NCBI GenBank assembly: GCA_022843385.1
Contig: JALHNT010000001.1
Coordinates: forward strand, 1 to 64,000
DNA: 64,000 nucleotides
From: Anaerolineae bacterium
GTDB taxonomy: Bacteria > Chloroflexota > Anaerolineae > Aggregatilineales > Phototrophicaceae
Direction of reading: 5' to 3'
Under the pieces are notes generated by a model. The model had not been told where the DNA came from. It was given only the letters and a program-made list of their open reading frames with translations, and searched no databases. Each line of letters opens with the position of its first letter. Position 1 is the first letter of the stretch. Below, piece after piece: positions 52,107 through 60,627 of the stretch. The position numbers and the translations under genes were made by a program.

Positions 52107-52889
52107 ATGCGTCACAGCAAAATACTCGCTCGCGTCCGCGCTGGAAAATCGGCTCGTCTGGCGATGATGGGGCATTTTCTGCCGCCCTTCATCGCTCATG
52201 CGGCTCACCTCGGCTTCGATGGCGTGTGGATTGATCTGGAACATAATCCGTTTGATGATCGCGAACTGCAAAGCCTGTTGGCCTTCTGTCACCTCTATGA
52301 CATCGACGCCATGATCCGTCCGCCCACCCGTGAGAAAGCCCGGCTCTACCGCTATCTGGAAGACGGGGCATCCGGGCTGATGATCCCGCATGTCAACGAT
52401 GCACAGGCTGCCCGTGATCTGGCGCAGAGCGTCAAGTTCCCGCCGGAGGGGGATCGTGGTTTGTTCGGGCGCGGTCTGGAAGCCAGCTTTGGACTGGACG
52501 AGAAGGATGCCTATCTCGCTCATGCCCGCCGCGAAACCTTCCTCATGGTTCAACTGGAGACTCCAGTCTCGCTGACGCAGGCTGAGGCGATGGCCGCTGT
52601 GCCGGCCATCGATGGACTGTACGTAGGGCCGTCTGATCTGGGGCTGCGGCTCGATTTGTTGCCAGAGGGCGAACGACTCAGCGTCGAAACAGCGATTGAG
52701 CAGGTCGGCACGATCTGTAAGCGACACGGCAAAATCTGGGGATCGCTGCCGCGCTCGGCAGATGAACTGCGCCATCACGCCGGGCTGGGGTCAAACCTGC
52801 TGGTCTGGGGCATCGACTGGCGCATGTTGCAGGACGGCTTGACGCAGGCCAGCCGCGACATCGAGCAGGCGCTGCGTCAATCAGGATGA
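52107..52889 (+). CDS. HpcH/HpaI-family aldolase
   Basis: This 260 aa protein resembles 2-dehydro-3-deoxyglucarate and 4-hydroxy-2-oxoheptanedioate aldolases. GFDGVWIDLEHNPFD (about 35-49) contains the catalytic His of the HpcH fold, ASGLMIPHVNDAQAARDL the metal and substrate site, FLMVQLETPVSL the metal-binding Glu, and IDGLYVGPSDLGLRL the conserved GPSDL. The reaction is retro-aldol cleavage giving pyruvate and an aldehyde, using a divalent metal. It is in an operon with ribokinase, so a pentose- or hexonate-derived substrate is plausible. Confidence 0.88.
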   Translation: MRHSKILARVRAGKSARLAMMGHFLPPFIAHAAHLGFDGVWIDLEHNPFDDRELQSLLAFCHLYDIDAMIRPPTREKARLYRYLEDGASGLMIPHVNDAQAARDLAQSVKFPPEGDRGLFGRGLEASFGLDEKDAYLAHARRETFLMVQLETPVSLTQAEAMAAVPAIDGLYVGPSDLGLRLDLLPEGERLSVETAIEQVGTICKRHGKIWGSLPRSADELRHHAGLGSNLLVWGIDWRMLQDGLTQASRDIEQALRQSG

Positions 52890-52895
52890 ATGGGG

Positions 52896-53018
52896 TCAGC
52901 GCAACGCTGCGGTGACGACCAGCGGGGTGTGCGTCCAGACCAGGAGCAGCCCGCCGATGATGATGGTGATCAGCATGACGAACAGGGTGACAAAGCGGCG
53001 CATCATAACTTGCTGCAT
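52896..53018 (-). CDS. 40-residue single-pass membrane peptide
   Basis: The minus-strand ORF starts MQQVMMRRFVTLFVMLITII, continues IGGLLLVWTHTPLVVTAALR and stops with TGA. GGGAGG stands about 8 bases before the ATG, a strong ribosome site for such a short frame. It has a basic N-terminus and one clear transmembrane helix (about residues 9-28), so an N-in topology is expected. It lies tail to tail with the aldolase gene (7 bp apart). It resembles the many unstudied small membrane proteins and has no family name that I know. Confidence 0.6.
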   Translation of the reverse strand: MQQVMMRRFVTLFVMLITIIIGGLLLVWTHTPLVVTAALR

Positions 53019-53157
53019 CTCTTAACCCTCCCAACGCAAAAGCCTGTGGTAGTTATACGCTGAAAAGGGTCGATTTGTTACCGGTCAGCGACCCAAACAG
53101 GACTAATTTCACAGCGAATTCAGATGTTAGCAGTCTGTAATAACGTTCATCTGGCGA

Positions 53158-53967
53158 TCATAATCGTCGCAGAAACGCCTGCGGGTTATTGAGGAAGTCG
53201 CGCGTCAGCCGGACATGCTCCAGCTCGTCATAAGCGACCGGCTGCACCGGCGTCTGATCGAAGTTGAGGATCACCGCGCCGGGGTAGGCCATCAGGATTG
53301 GCGAGTGGGTGGCGATGATGAACTGTGCCCGCTGGCTTTCGACCATCTCCTTGAGCAGCGACAGGAACGCCAACTGGCGGATCGGCGAGAGCGGCGTCTC
53401 CGGCTCATCCAGCAGATACAGACCATCTGGGGTGAAGCGGGCGCGGAAGAAGGCGAAGAAGCTCTCGCCATGTGAACGATGATCGAGGTCCCCGCCATAC
53501 TGGTTCTTCAGATCATGCAGCTCACGGCTGTGCGCCATCTTCGCCATATTTTGCGCCAGCAGCGAACGATCCTTGTACTCGGCTTCGATCTCCCGCAGTT
53601 CGCCTTCCATCTCCTCACGCATGGCGGCCAGCCGCCGCACATAGCCGAAATAATCCTCGGCTCGCAGGAAGAATCCCTTGCGCGTTCGCTTGCTCCAGAC
53701 CAGCTTGAGTCGCTGCCCCAACTGGCGGGCTGCTGCCAGCGAGCTATCGCGCTCGACATCGACGCTGCCAGCGGCAATCGAACCCGCGGCGCTCGCCAGC
53801 GCTTCGAGGAAGGTGGACTTGCCTGAACCGTTTTCGCCAACCAGAAAGGTGACTGGTGTGCTGAAAGTCAGTTGTGTCAGCGACCGAATGGCCGGTACGG
53901 TGAATGGGAACTGCCCGGCGCTGCCTTCGGCAATCGGTGACAGCGCCACCGATTGCAGGTGGATCAC
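53158..53967 (-). CDS. AAA family ATPase (COG3910-type, RecF/SMC-like)
   Basis: This 269 aa ABC-type ATPase has the Walker A loop FLVGENGSGKSTFLEALASA at about residues 41-60, a 100-residue helical insertion (YFGYVRRLAAMREEMEGELR), the signature-like SHGESFFAFF, and Walker B YLLDEPETPLSPIRQLAF followed by QFIIATHSPILMAYPGA. Such predicted ATPases are related to OLD/RecF nucleotidases but have no nuclease domain here. The substrate is unknown. It overlaps the globin gene upstream by 4 bp, so the two are coupled. Confidence 0.85.
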   Translation of the reverse strand: MIHLQSVALSPIAEGSAGQFPFTVPAIRSLTQLTFSTPVTFLVGENGSGKSTFLEALASAAGSIAAGSVDVERDSSLAAARQLGQRLKLVWSKRTRKGFFLRAEDYFGYVRRLAAMREEMEGELREIEAEYKDRSLLAQNMAKMAHSRELHDLKNQYGGDLDHRSHGESFFAFFRARFTPDGLYLLDEPETPLSPIRQLAFLSLLKEMVESQRAQFIIATHSPILMAYPGAVILNFDQTPVQPVAYDELEHVRLTRDFLNNPQAFLRRL

Positions 53968-54377
53968 GACGCCATCCCTTCGATGGTGGTTTCGGCCACA
54001 AGTGCGAAGAGCTGCTCCCAGGCCTGGCGCGTTTCATCATCAAAGGTCGGGCCAACCCGCGCCGCCAGTGTGTCGATTAATGCCTGTCCCATGGTGGGGA
54101 AATAATCCGGCATGACGCCATAGTTGATATGCCGCTGGCCGAGCGCCAGCAACTGTCCGCGCAGCGTGTTGAAATCTTGCAGGCTGTTCACCACCATCAG
54201 GATCATCTTCATCAGCTTGCGCCCCTGCACCCGTCGATCTTCGCGGAACAGCGTGACGAACCCCGGTTCGAGTTCAAACAGACGAGCGTAAAACTGCTCG
54301 GCGGTCAGGTCGAATTGCGGCAGAACGCGCTCAAAACTCGACTGGATCAAGTGAATCTGGTGCAGGTCTAGGTTCAT
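53964..54377 (-). CDS. Single-domain globin
   Basis: This 137 aa protein has the globin fold of the flavohaemoglobin/single-domain type. The start IHLIQSSFERVLPQFDLTAE is helix A, and FYARLFELEPGFVTLFRED is helices B-C with the CD1 Phe. ALGQRHINYGVMPDYFPTMG contains the proximal His (F8, residue near 86), and QAWEQLFALVAETTIEG is helix H. There is no reductase domain. Likely roles are oxygen binding or nitric oxide detoxification. It is coupled to the downstream ATPase gene by a 4 bp ATGA overlap. Confidence 0.88.
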   Translation of the reverse strand: MNLDLHQIHLIQSSFERVLPQFDLTAEQFYARLFELEPGFVTLFREDRRVQGRKLMKMILMVVNSLQDFNTLRGQLLALGQRHINYGVMPDYFPTMGQALIDTLAARVGPTFDDETRQAWEQLFALVAETTIEGMAS

Positions 54378-54472
54378 CGTCCGTGCTCCAATGGTATAGC
54401 CTTGTGGATTTTCTGATTGTAGAGCTTTTCCACTGGGCGCGAACCATAAGATTACGCTGGACTGTCGCTTGC

Positions 54473-55357
54473 TTACACCTGACCGATCACCACATGATCG
54501 TGCGTTGGCTGCGGGCTGCCGCCTTCGGGTTCCGGGCTGATGCCAATCGTATCGCCTGGTTCCATCGACGCTGGCGATTCGAAGATCATGGTGCCAACAC
54601 CGTTATGCAGTGTGAATGTCCCCAGACTGAGGATTTGTTCGCCGCGTACCAGCCACAACTGATACACCTCATCCGGCGGCAGTTCAGCCAGTCCGACTGC
54701 ATACAGTGAGGCCACATTCGACTCGGCGCTCCAGAGCAGGGTGGCTTTGGCGGCATTGCTGCCTGCCTGAGTTGGGTTGAGGTCGCGCCGGTGCAGCAGG
54801 CCACCTTCAGCAACGGTCACGGTTGTGGTGGAGGTGTTGGCCGTAGTGATGGTGGGTTCGGTTGGGCGCGGGCTGGTGATGAGCGCTACCAACTGCTGCT
54901 GGTTGGCCTGAAGCTGTGCCTGGCTGACCTGTAACTGCTGGTTCTGCCCCAGCCAGTAGACATTCAGCAGCGACAGCAGGATCATGGCTGCGGCTGACCC
55001 CATCAGCGCCACCTGCAACGGCCAGTTGGGACGGGCGGGAGCGGGCGGCTGTGGCAGCGGGATGATGGGCGATGGAGCCGGGCGCGGATCATGGCGTTCC
55101 ACGCCTTGCCAGATGCGTTTAGAGTCGGCCTCGCTCAACTGGGTATCCGCTGGCGTCATATAGAGCAAGGCTTCGGCCAGTTCGTAATAATCAGCCAGTT
55201 CGGTAGCGGCCTCCGGGCATTCCGGTAGGAGCGCTTCTACCAGTCGGGTCTCTTCCGGATCGGTCGCGCCGATGCTGTAGGCCGGGATCAGCTCACGAAT
55301 CATCTCACACTGGCTGCCAGTAGAAGGTTTGGAATGGGATTTGCGTGGTTTCATCAT
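54473..55357 (-). CDS. Anti-sigma factor (RskA family)
   Basis: This 294 aa protein has an N-terminal cytoplasmic anti-sigma domain (about 15-100) with CEMIRELIPAYSIGATDPEE and ECPEAATELADYYELAEALL. A Pro-rich linker follows, then one transmembrane helix (LQVALMGSAAAMILLSLLNV, about 115-134), a coiled Gln-rich segment and an extracytoplasmic RskA domain with WSAESNVASLYAVGLAELPP, YQLWLVRGEQILSLGTF and the end SPEPEGGSPQPT. It should hold the adjacent ECF sigma factor inactive until proteolysed. No HxxxCxxC zinc motif is seen. It lies 42 bp downstream of the sigma gene. Confidence 0.88.
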   Translation of the reverse strand: MMKPRKSHSKPSTGSQCEMIRELIPAYSIGATDPEETRLVEALLPECPEAATELADYYELAEALLYMTPADTQLSEADSKRIWQGVERHDPRPAPSPIIPLPQPPAPARPNWPLQVALMGSAAAMILLSLLNVYWLGQNQQLQVSQAQLQANQQQLVALITSPRPTEPTITTANTSTTTVTVAEGGLLHRRDLNPTQAGSNAAKATLLWSAESNVASLYAVGLAELPPDEVYQLWLVRGEQILSLGTFTLHNGVGTMIFESPASMEPGDTIGISPEPEGGSPQPTHDHVVIGQV

Positions 55358-55399
55358 GTTGATTACTTTAAGCTCGCCACATCTGACATACGATACGAC

Positions 55400-56074
55400 T
55401 CAAGTGATTGAAACGGGTTGCTGGTTGGATTCCAGCCAGCCCTTCTTTAACTTTTCCAAACCGATCCTCAGCCGTGATTTCACGGTGCCAAGCGGGAGCT
55501 TGAGAAAATCGGCGATCTGGCTGTGGGTCATGCCGCGAAAGTAAGCCAGATAAATGATTTGCCGCTGCTCGACTGGCAACTGGGCCAGCAGCGCCTTCAG
55601 ATGATGCAGATTGTCGTGGTTCAGATCTTCGCGGGCCGCTCGGTCGCTGTGAGCCGGCATGTCGGTCGTCAAGGGTTCGGATGGCTGGCGGCTTTCGCGG
55701 CGCAGATGATCGATAGCCGTGTAGCGCGTCACCGAAAGCAGCCAACTGGTCAGACGCCCGCGCGTTGGATCCCATTTTTCCGGCCAACGCCAGACTTGAA
55801 AGAAAACGTCCTGGGTCACGTCTTCGGCAATCGATTGGTTGCGCAGCACCTGCATCGCCATGCTGAAGATCAGGCGATGAAAGCGCTGGTAAAGTTCAAG
55901 CAGTGCCGACTGGTCACGATGTTTGATCCGTCGCATCAGTTCTACTTCGTCTGTCGCCGTCCGCATCATCGGTTCTTTGACTGATGGACGCGACAGAAAG
56001 TTGGGATCACGGCGCTGCCGGGGTTGAACAGGTCGTTCTTCATGCGTTAAATCAAGTATTTTCTGAACGCTCAT
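55400..56074 (-). CDS. ECF-type RNA polymerase sigma factor
   Basis: This 224 aa sigma-70 family protein has region 2 at about residues 50-125 (LLELYQRFHRLIFSMAMQVL, AEDVTQDVFFQVWRWPEKWD) and region 4 at about 155-215 (LAQLPVEQRQIIYLAYFRGM, THSQIADFLKLPLGTVKSRL). It resembles the SigK/ECF19-like group that pairs with RskA. An N-terminal extension of about 35 residues precedes the second candidate start at 55969. It is encoded between a small secreted protein and its anti-sigma, all in one operon, which it probably autoregulates. Confidence 0.92.
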   Translation of the reverse strand: MSVQKILDLTHEERPVQPRQRRDPNFLSRPSVKEPMMRTATDEVELMRRIKHRDQSALLELYQRFHRLIFSMAMQVLRNQSIAEDVTQDVFFQVWRWPEKWDPTRGRLTSWLLSVTRYTAIDHLRRESRQPSEPLTTDMPAHSDRAAREDLNHDNLHHLKALLAQLPVEQRQIIYLAYFRGMTHSQIADFLKLPLGTVKSRLRIGLEKLKKGWLESNQQPVSIT

Positions 56075-56089
56075 ACAATAACATACTCT

Positions 56090-56437
56090 CTATGGGCAGA
56101 CAATATGGACCGGCGGGGGAAGTTGGCGTTGCCGCAGCACCAGCACCCAGATGCCAATGACCAGGGTCAGCATGAAAGTGAATGCCGCCAGGGCTGCCCA
56201 ATCCAGCGCATCCAGCGCCCGAACGGGACTCTCAAACGGACGAAGCATGCTTTCGCGCATGATGGTGGGCGAACTGTCAGCCAGCGGCACGGTGAAAACC
56301 CGCACTGGCACCTCGCCGGCTACTGCGTTCAGGCGTGTTTCGCTTTCCATGCTCGTCTCGGCTTTCAACGGCGGCAGCACTGGTGTAGCACTCGCCAGCA
56401 CCAGCAGCAGCATAAATCCCCATAACCAGCGTGACAT
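56090..56437 (-). CDS. Small membrane protein leading the sigma operon
   Basis: This 115 aa protein has an N-terminal signal segment (LWGFMLLLVLASATPVLPPL) and a C-terminal transmembrane helix (WAALAAFTFMLTLVIGIWVL, about residues 79-98) followed by a short basic tail. The external loop of about 55 residues has no known motif. The ATG at 56437 has GAGGAC seven bases upstream and ends 15 bp before the sigma gene start. As first gene of a sigma/anti-sigma operon it may be a sensor or target, but this is inference. Confidence 0.65.
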   Translation of the reverse strand: MSRWLWGFMLLLVLASATPVLPPLKAETSMESETRLNAVAGEVPVRVFTVPLADSSPTIMRESMLRPFESPVRALDALDWAALAAFTFMLTLVIGIWVLVLRQRQLPPPVHIVCP

Positions 56438-56617
56438 TCGATTGTCCTCATCATGTTTTTGACGTGTCAATCTGCATAGCTATCGCTGGCCGCCGTCCAA
56501 AAGATCACTGCCCGGTCGCGTTATTCATGGTCTATTCATCTGATGGTCAGTCTTAAGGGTTTTTGGGCCAGATTGACTGTAATATACAGTAATATTGTCG
56601 TCGCTTCAGGGAGCAAC

Positions 56618-56947
56618 ATGATTTCGTTACGCCGCCATGCCCATCGCTCGGCCCGCCAGGCTGAACCACGCCGATCCCTTCCACTGTCGCCAGCGCCTTC
56701 GTTGATGCCGGGTTCGCCCGACCTGGATGTAAGCAAAGACTACTGCAACGCCATCGTATCGCTGGCCGATGGCACATTTCAGGTGGTAGTGTTCAACCTT
56801 GGTGGTATTCAGGCAACCCACAACGGATTTTCCCAGTCCGACTTCGAGATGTTCATGCACAGCGGCGGGTGGATCATCTATCATCAGCGCTACGACAGCG
56901 CGCGTGGTGGCCGTGTGATCCACATGTCCCGCCGCAAAGAGGTCTAA
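56618..56947 (+). CDS. Hypothetical protein, 109 aa
   Basis: The protein opens MISLRRHAHRSARQAEPRRS and has an Arg/Pro-rich, low-complexity first 35 residues, then a more structured half: CNAIVSLADGTFQVVVFNLG, GIQATHNGFSQSDFEMFMHS and YHQRYDSARGGRVIHMSRRK. GGGAGC precedes the ATG. It ends convergently with the SDR gene, with the stops overlapping by 4 bp. I do not recognise the family. The coding case rests on the ribosome site and the composition of the second half. Confidence 0.5.
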   Translation: MISLRRHAHRSARQAEPRRSLPLSPAPSLMPGSPDLDVSKDYCNAIVSLADGTFQVVVFNLGGIQATHNGFSQSDFEMFMHSGGWIIYHQRYDSARGGRVIHMSRRKEV

Positions 56948-57726
56948 TCCATCGGGTACAAGCTGCACCCACCATCCACCAGCAGCACCGCTCCGGTCAT
57001 GTAACGGGCAGCCGGGCTGCACAGAAACAGGAAGGCATCCGCCACCGACTCAACGGTTTGCAATTCACCGAGTGGAACGGCGCGTGATGCCCGCGCCCGA
57101 TAATCCGGTTCCGTGTCCCACTGCCGCTTCGCCATCCCCACCCCGACGATGCCGGGCGACAGGCAGTTGGCGCGGATGCCGCTTGGGGCCAGTTCACGGG
57201 CAAATGACCGCATCAACTGATTCATGGCGGCCTTGCTGCTGCTGTAAGGCGCGATGCCCGGCCAGGGAACCGACGCTACCCATGAGGTGGTAAAGACCAG
57301 ATGCCCGTTAATGCCATCCGCCAGCATCCCGTTGGCGGCGGCCTTCGCCAGCATGAACGCGCTTCTGACATTCACTGCCATCACCTGATCCCATTCCTCC
57401 GGCTCCACGTCCAGGATGGGTTTCGATAACACCATGCCCAGATGACACAGCGCCGTATGCACCGGGCCAAACCGCGTCCGGGCTGCCTCCAGCAGATGTA
57501 CCACATCATCGGCTTGCGTCAGATCACCCTGAACATAGCGGCAGCGCTCGGATGACACACCGGCGTCACGCAGTCGCTGCTCGCCTTCTGCTACAGCTAC
57601 GATGTCATTCACCGTCATGACCGCGCCATGATCGGTCAGCGCCTTGACCACGCCCACGCCAATTGCGCCACAGCCGCCGGAAATGACGATATGCTGGCCG
57701 GCCAGCGCATCCCCTCGAAAGGTCAT
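56944..57726 (-). CDS. SDR family oxidoreductase
   Basis: This 260 aa short-chain dehydrogenase has the cofactor loop VISGGCGAIGVGVVKALTDH (GGCGAIG, a variant of TGxxxGIG) and LSKPILDVEPEEWDQVMAVN. The catalytic Ser is in VFTTSWVASV and Tyr-Lys in YSSSK, followed by ARELAPSGIRANCLSPGIVG and TGAVLLVDGG. The usual NNAG is replaced by LCHLGMVL, an odd feature that may alter the active site. The ATG at 57726 has AAGGAG eight bases upstream. The substrate is unknown. Confidence 0.85.
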   Translation of the reverse strand: MTFRGDALAGQHIVISGGCGAIGVGVVKALTDHGAVMTVNDIVAVAEGEQRLRDAGVSSERCRYVQGDLTQADDVVHLLEAARTRFGPVHTALCHLGMVLSKPILDVEPEEWDQVMAVNVRSAFMLAKAAANGMLADGINGHLVFTTSWVASVPWPGIAPYSSSKAAMNQLMRSFARELAPSGIRANCLSPGIVGVGMAKRQWDTEPDYRARASRAVPLGELQTVESVADAFLFLCSPAARYMTGAVLLVDGGCSLYPMD

Positions 57727-57897
57727 CGCTCTACTCCTTAGCTCACGTCCCATGAATGGGCAAAGTATAGCGCGGTGCTGCCGGGCTGAACATCAGACTC
57801 CTCGGACTTTGGTCGGAACTTCCACAACAATTTTGAACCGGGCTGCGTATTCGTCCGTTAGGAGAGATGAGCCAATTCACTGTGGGGGAGTTCGATT

Positions 57898-59223
57898 ATG
57901 TCTGTGGTATCACCATCAATAGAAACCGTCGAGGCGCCGGCTGCCGCACCGCAGGCGTCGCTGCTGTCCGCGCTGCGTGTGCGCGACTTTCGCCTAGTCT
58001 GGATTGGCGAGACCGTATCCGTCCTCGGTGACCAGTTTTATTTTGTGGCGCTGCCCTGGCTGACGCTGCAACTCACCGGTTCCGGGCTGGCGCTGGGAGC
58101 AGTTGCGGCGGTGGGTGGCATTCCACGCGCCCTGTTCATGCTGCTGGGCGGTGCGATCACTGATCGCTTTTCCCCACGCCGCGTGATGTTTATCTCCAAT
58201 GCGCTGCGGATTGTTCTGACCGCGCTGCTGATGCTGCTGGTACTGACCAATCAGGTGCAGGTGTGGATGTTGTTCGTGATGTCCTTCGCCTTTGGCCTGG
58301 TTGATGCCTTCTTCTTCCCGGCACAGAGCGCCATTGTGCCACAGGTGGTGGAACCCCATCAGATTGAGTCTGGCAATGCGTTGATGCAGATCACCCAGCA
58401 GTTGTCCGGGTTTGTCGGGCCGGCGCTGGCCGGTCTGGTGATCGCCACCCTGAGTGGTGTCAGCAGCATCCAGGCGCTGGAACAGTCTGGCGCTTCCCCA
58501 GGTACAGCCGGCATCGGCGCGGCCATTGGCTTCGATGCGCTGACGTTTGTTGTGGCGGCGATAGCGTTGTGGCTGATGAAAGGTGGCACGGCACGCTCCC
58601 AGTCGGCACAGGAACAGAGCATCCTCGGCTCGATTATGGAAGGGTTGCGCGCCGTCTGGTCTGATCCGCTGCTGCGTATCATGATCCTGCTAACAGCGGC
58701 CATCAATTTCCTCTTTGCTGGCCCGTTCAGCATCGGAATGCCGGTGCTGGCCGACCGGATGTTTGCCGAAGGCGCAGCGGCACTCGGCATGATTGTCTCG
58801 GCCTTTGGTGGTGGAGCGCTGGTGGGTGCGCTGCTGGCGGGAACCCTGCCGGCACCGAAGCAACTGGGAGTTGTGGTGATGCTGTTGATCGCTGGCTTTG
58901 GATTAGGGACGGCGCTGCTGGGAAGCATTCAGACGCTGCCACTGGAAATTGCCGTGTGCGCCGTCATCGGTCTGACAATCGGCTATGTCAATGTTGTGAC
59001 GGTCAGTTGGTTGCAAAAACGCATCCCCACCGAGTCGATGGGGCGGGTGATGAGCCTGATGACGCTGGGTTCGGTTGGGCTGTTGCCGATCTCCAGCCTA
59101 TTGGCCGGCGTGCTGGTAGATGTCAGTCTGCCGCTGCTGTTCGGAGGGGCAGGGACGATCCTGGTTATCCTGTCGCTGTTCAGCCTGACCACTCGCGAAA
59201 TCCGTTCCATGCGCCCGATGTGA
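57898..59223 (+). CDS. MFS exporter (MFS_3/EntS-like)
   Basis: This 441 aa protein has about twelve transmembrane helices, an N-terminal LLSALRVRDFRLVWIGETVS and the MFS loop motif GGAITDRFSPRRVMFISNAL (about 80-99). The midpoint has FFPAQSAIVPQVVEPHQIES and GNALMQITQQLSGFVGPALA, both common in the DHA3 drug or macrolide efflux and enterobactin exporter group. It probably exports small hydrophobic molecules by proton antiport. GGGGGAG precedes the ATG. Its last 155 bases are repeated downstream at 60628-60782. Confidence 0.9.
   Translation: MSVVSPSIETVEAPAAAPQASLLSALRVRDFRLVWIGETVSVLGDQFYFVALPWLTLQLTGSGLALGAVAAVGGIPRALFMLLGGAITDRFSPRRVMFISNALRIVLTALLMLLVLTNQVQVWMLFVMSFAFGLVDAFFFPAQSAIVPQVVEPHQIESGNALMQITQQLSGFVGPALAGLVIATLSGVSSIQALEQSGASPGTAGIGAAIGFDALTFVVAAIALWLMKGGTARSQSAQEQSILGSIMEGLRAVWSDPLLRIMILLTAAINFLFAGPFSIGMPVLADRMFAEGAAALGMIVSAFGGGALVGALLAGTLPAPKQLGVVVMLLIAGFGLGTALLGSIQTLPLEIAVCAVIGLTIGYVNVVTVSWLQKRIPTESMGRVMSLMTLGSVGLLPISSLLAGVLVDVSLPLLFGGAGTILVILSLFSLTTREIRSMRPM
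59069..59223. repeat. Direct repeat, 3' end of the MFS gene (copy in gene)
   Basis: These 155 bases match 60628-60782 with 8 differences by eye (about 95 %). Most differences are silent or conservative in the reading frame. The intervening 1.4 kb carries only the propeller gene at 59281. Confidence 0.85.
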
Positions 59224-59280
59224 TTGGGGTTCGTTGTAACGCTATAATCATGAGATCAATCATGAGAAAAACAAGACGTG

Positions 59281-60624
59281 ATGATCTCAATTCGATTATT
59301 TTGGATTCAAATCCCGATTATCTGTCTGCTCTTGAGCAACCCGACCCTTGCCCAATCAGAATGGCATTTTGCGCTTGTCTCCCAGCCTGAAGATCGTACG
59401 CTGCGAGTTACCACTTACAGCCCGTCAACTAGTGACTCAATTGATCTCATTGAGTTGATGATCCCTTCAAATCACTGGCTTTCTGATGCTGTACTGAGTC
59501 CGGGTGGCACTGCGGTAGTGCTGGTCTATCGCTACTCACAGGGTCACATTGTGACTCTGCTAGATCTGCGGAGTCGGGTAGTTTATCCAATACTGGAAGA
59601 AAAACTGCTGGCACCCAACCCAGATGGCTTGATGGATGATGACCAGAATATGGTATGGTCACCAGATGGACGTTATCTTGCATTTCATATCATTCTCCCG
59701 CCCGACCAAACCGATTTGTACCTATATGACGCTGTTACACGCCAGACTCATCAGCTTACTGATGATGGCGTTGTTTCATCGCGAATCGCATGGTCAAACG
59801 ACAGTGACCAGTTGGCAGCAATCTCGACAGTATGTGCAGTGACTTCCTGCGCTAGCTCCCTTGATGTTTTCGATCCAGTTGCTCGGAAGAAAATCCGCAC
59901 CATCGACATTTCATCCACTGTGCTGGAATCGGCTACCCCCTCGGCAACTGGTGTCTGTCACCTGGCCTGGTCTCCCTCTGGCAGGTATATCAGCTTTATG
60001 GCGAATTGCAGTCGGCAAGACTACGGCTATCCGAAAGAAATGTATCTGATAGACATGGATTTACAGCGTGTAGCTAGGATTACCGACGTCAGCTACCTGC
60101 AAACACCCGTACCTCCCCTGTATGGGGTCTTCGCTGATTTTGAACCGATCTGGCAGAAAGATGATACATTGCTCATTAGCACTCGCTATGGTAACAATCT
60201 CCCGCAAACCTCCTTGACCTCTGTATTCAACCCGAAAGACCGATCACAAACCCTTTTATCGGATCACTTCATTGGTGAATGGGCTATCAATCCCGTGACA
60301 GATCAAATCGCTTTTCATGTTAACCTGCTTGATCTGGGTGACGGAGTCAAGCAACCCTCAGCTGTCCATATCGTCAATGACCTGATGCAAATGAATACGG
60401 GAGCATCCAACGATGAAGCGATTTCACGAGCGTGTCACATCGAATGGTCTCCCGATGGACTGTTTCTTGCCGCTGTGATACCACTTCATCCATCATGCGA
60501 TGGTAACATCGAGCGCATTGCATTCTTCAATCCATCCCAGGATTGGGGTAATGTCCTGAATTGGAATATCCCGCAAGGAATCATCAATCCAATTGTAGCA
60601 GGTTGGGTGAAAGCCTGGACTTAA
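59281..60624 (+). CDS. Secreted beta-propeller protein, AT-richer insert
   Basis: This 447 aa protein has a signal peptide (LFWIQIPIICLLLSNPTLAQ), then WD40/TolB-like blades recognised by recurring WSPDGRYLAFHIILPPDQTD, IAWSNDSDQLAAISTVCAVT, LAWSPSGRYISFMANCSRQD and CHIEWSPDGLFLAAVIPLHP. Eight or so cysteines suggest disulfides. It is probably exported to the cell surface or outside. Codon use is clearly more A+T-rich than its neighbours, and the gene sits exactly between the two copies of the MFS 3' end, so it looks acquired. I prefer the ATG at 59281 over a GTG at 59278; the ribosome site is weak. Confidence 0.78.
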   Translation: MISIRLFWIQIPIICLLLSNPTLAQSEWHFALVSQPEDRTLRVTTYSPSTSDSIDLIELMIPSNHWLSDAVLSPGGTAVVLVYRYSQGHIVTLLDLRSRVVYPILEEKLLAPNPDGLMDDDQNMVWSPDGRYLAFHIILPPDQTDLYLYDAVTRQTHQLTDDGVVSSRIAWSNDSDQLAAISTVCAVTSCASSLDVFDPVARKKIRTIDISSTVLESATPSATGVCHLAWSPSGRYISFMANCSRQDYGYPKEMYLIDMDLQRVARITDVSYLQTPVPPLYGVFADFEPIWQKDDTLLISTRYGNNLPQTSLTSVFNPKDRSQTLLSDHFIGEWAINPVTDQIAFHVNLLDLGDGVKQPSAVHIVNDLMQMNTGASNDEAISRACHIEWSPDGLFLAAVIPLHPSCDGNIERIAFFNPSQDWGNVLNWNIPQGIINPIVAGWVKAWT

Positions 60625-60627
60625 AGT

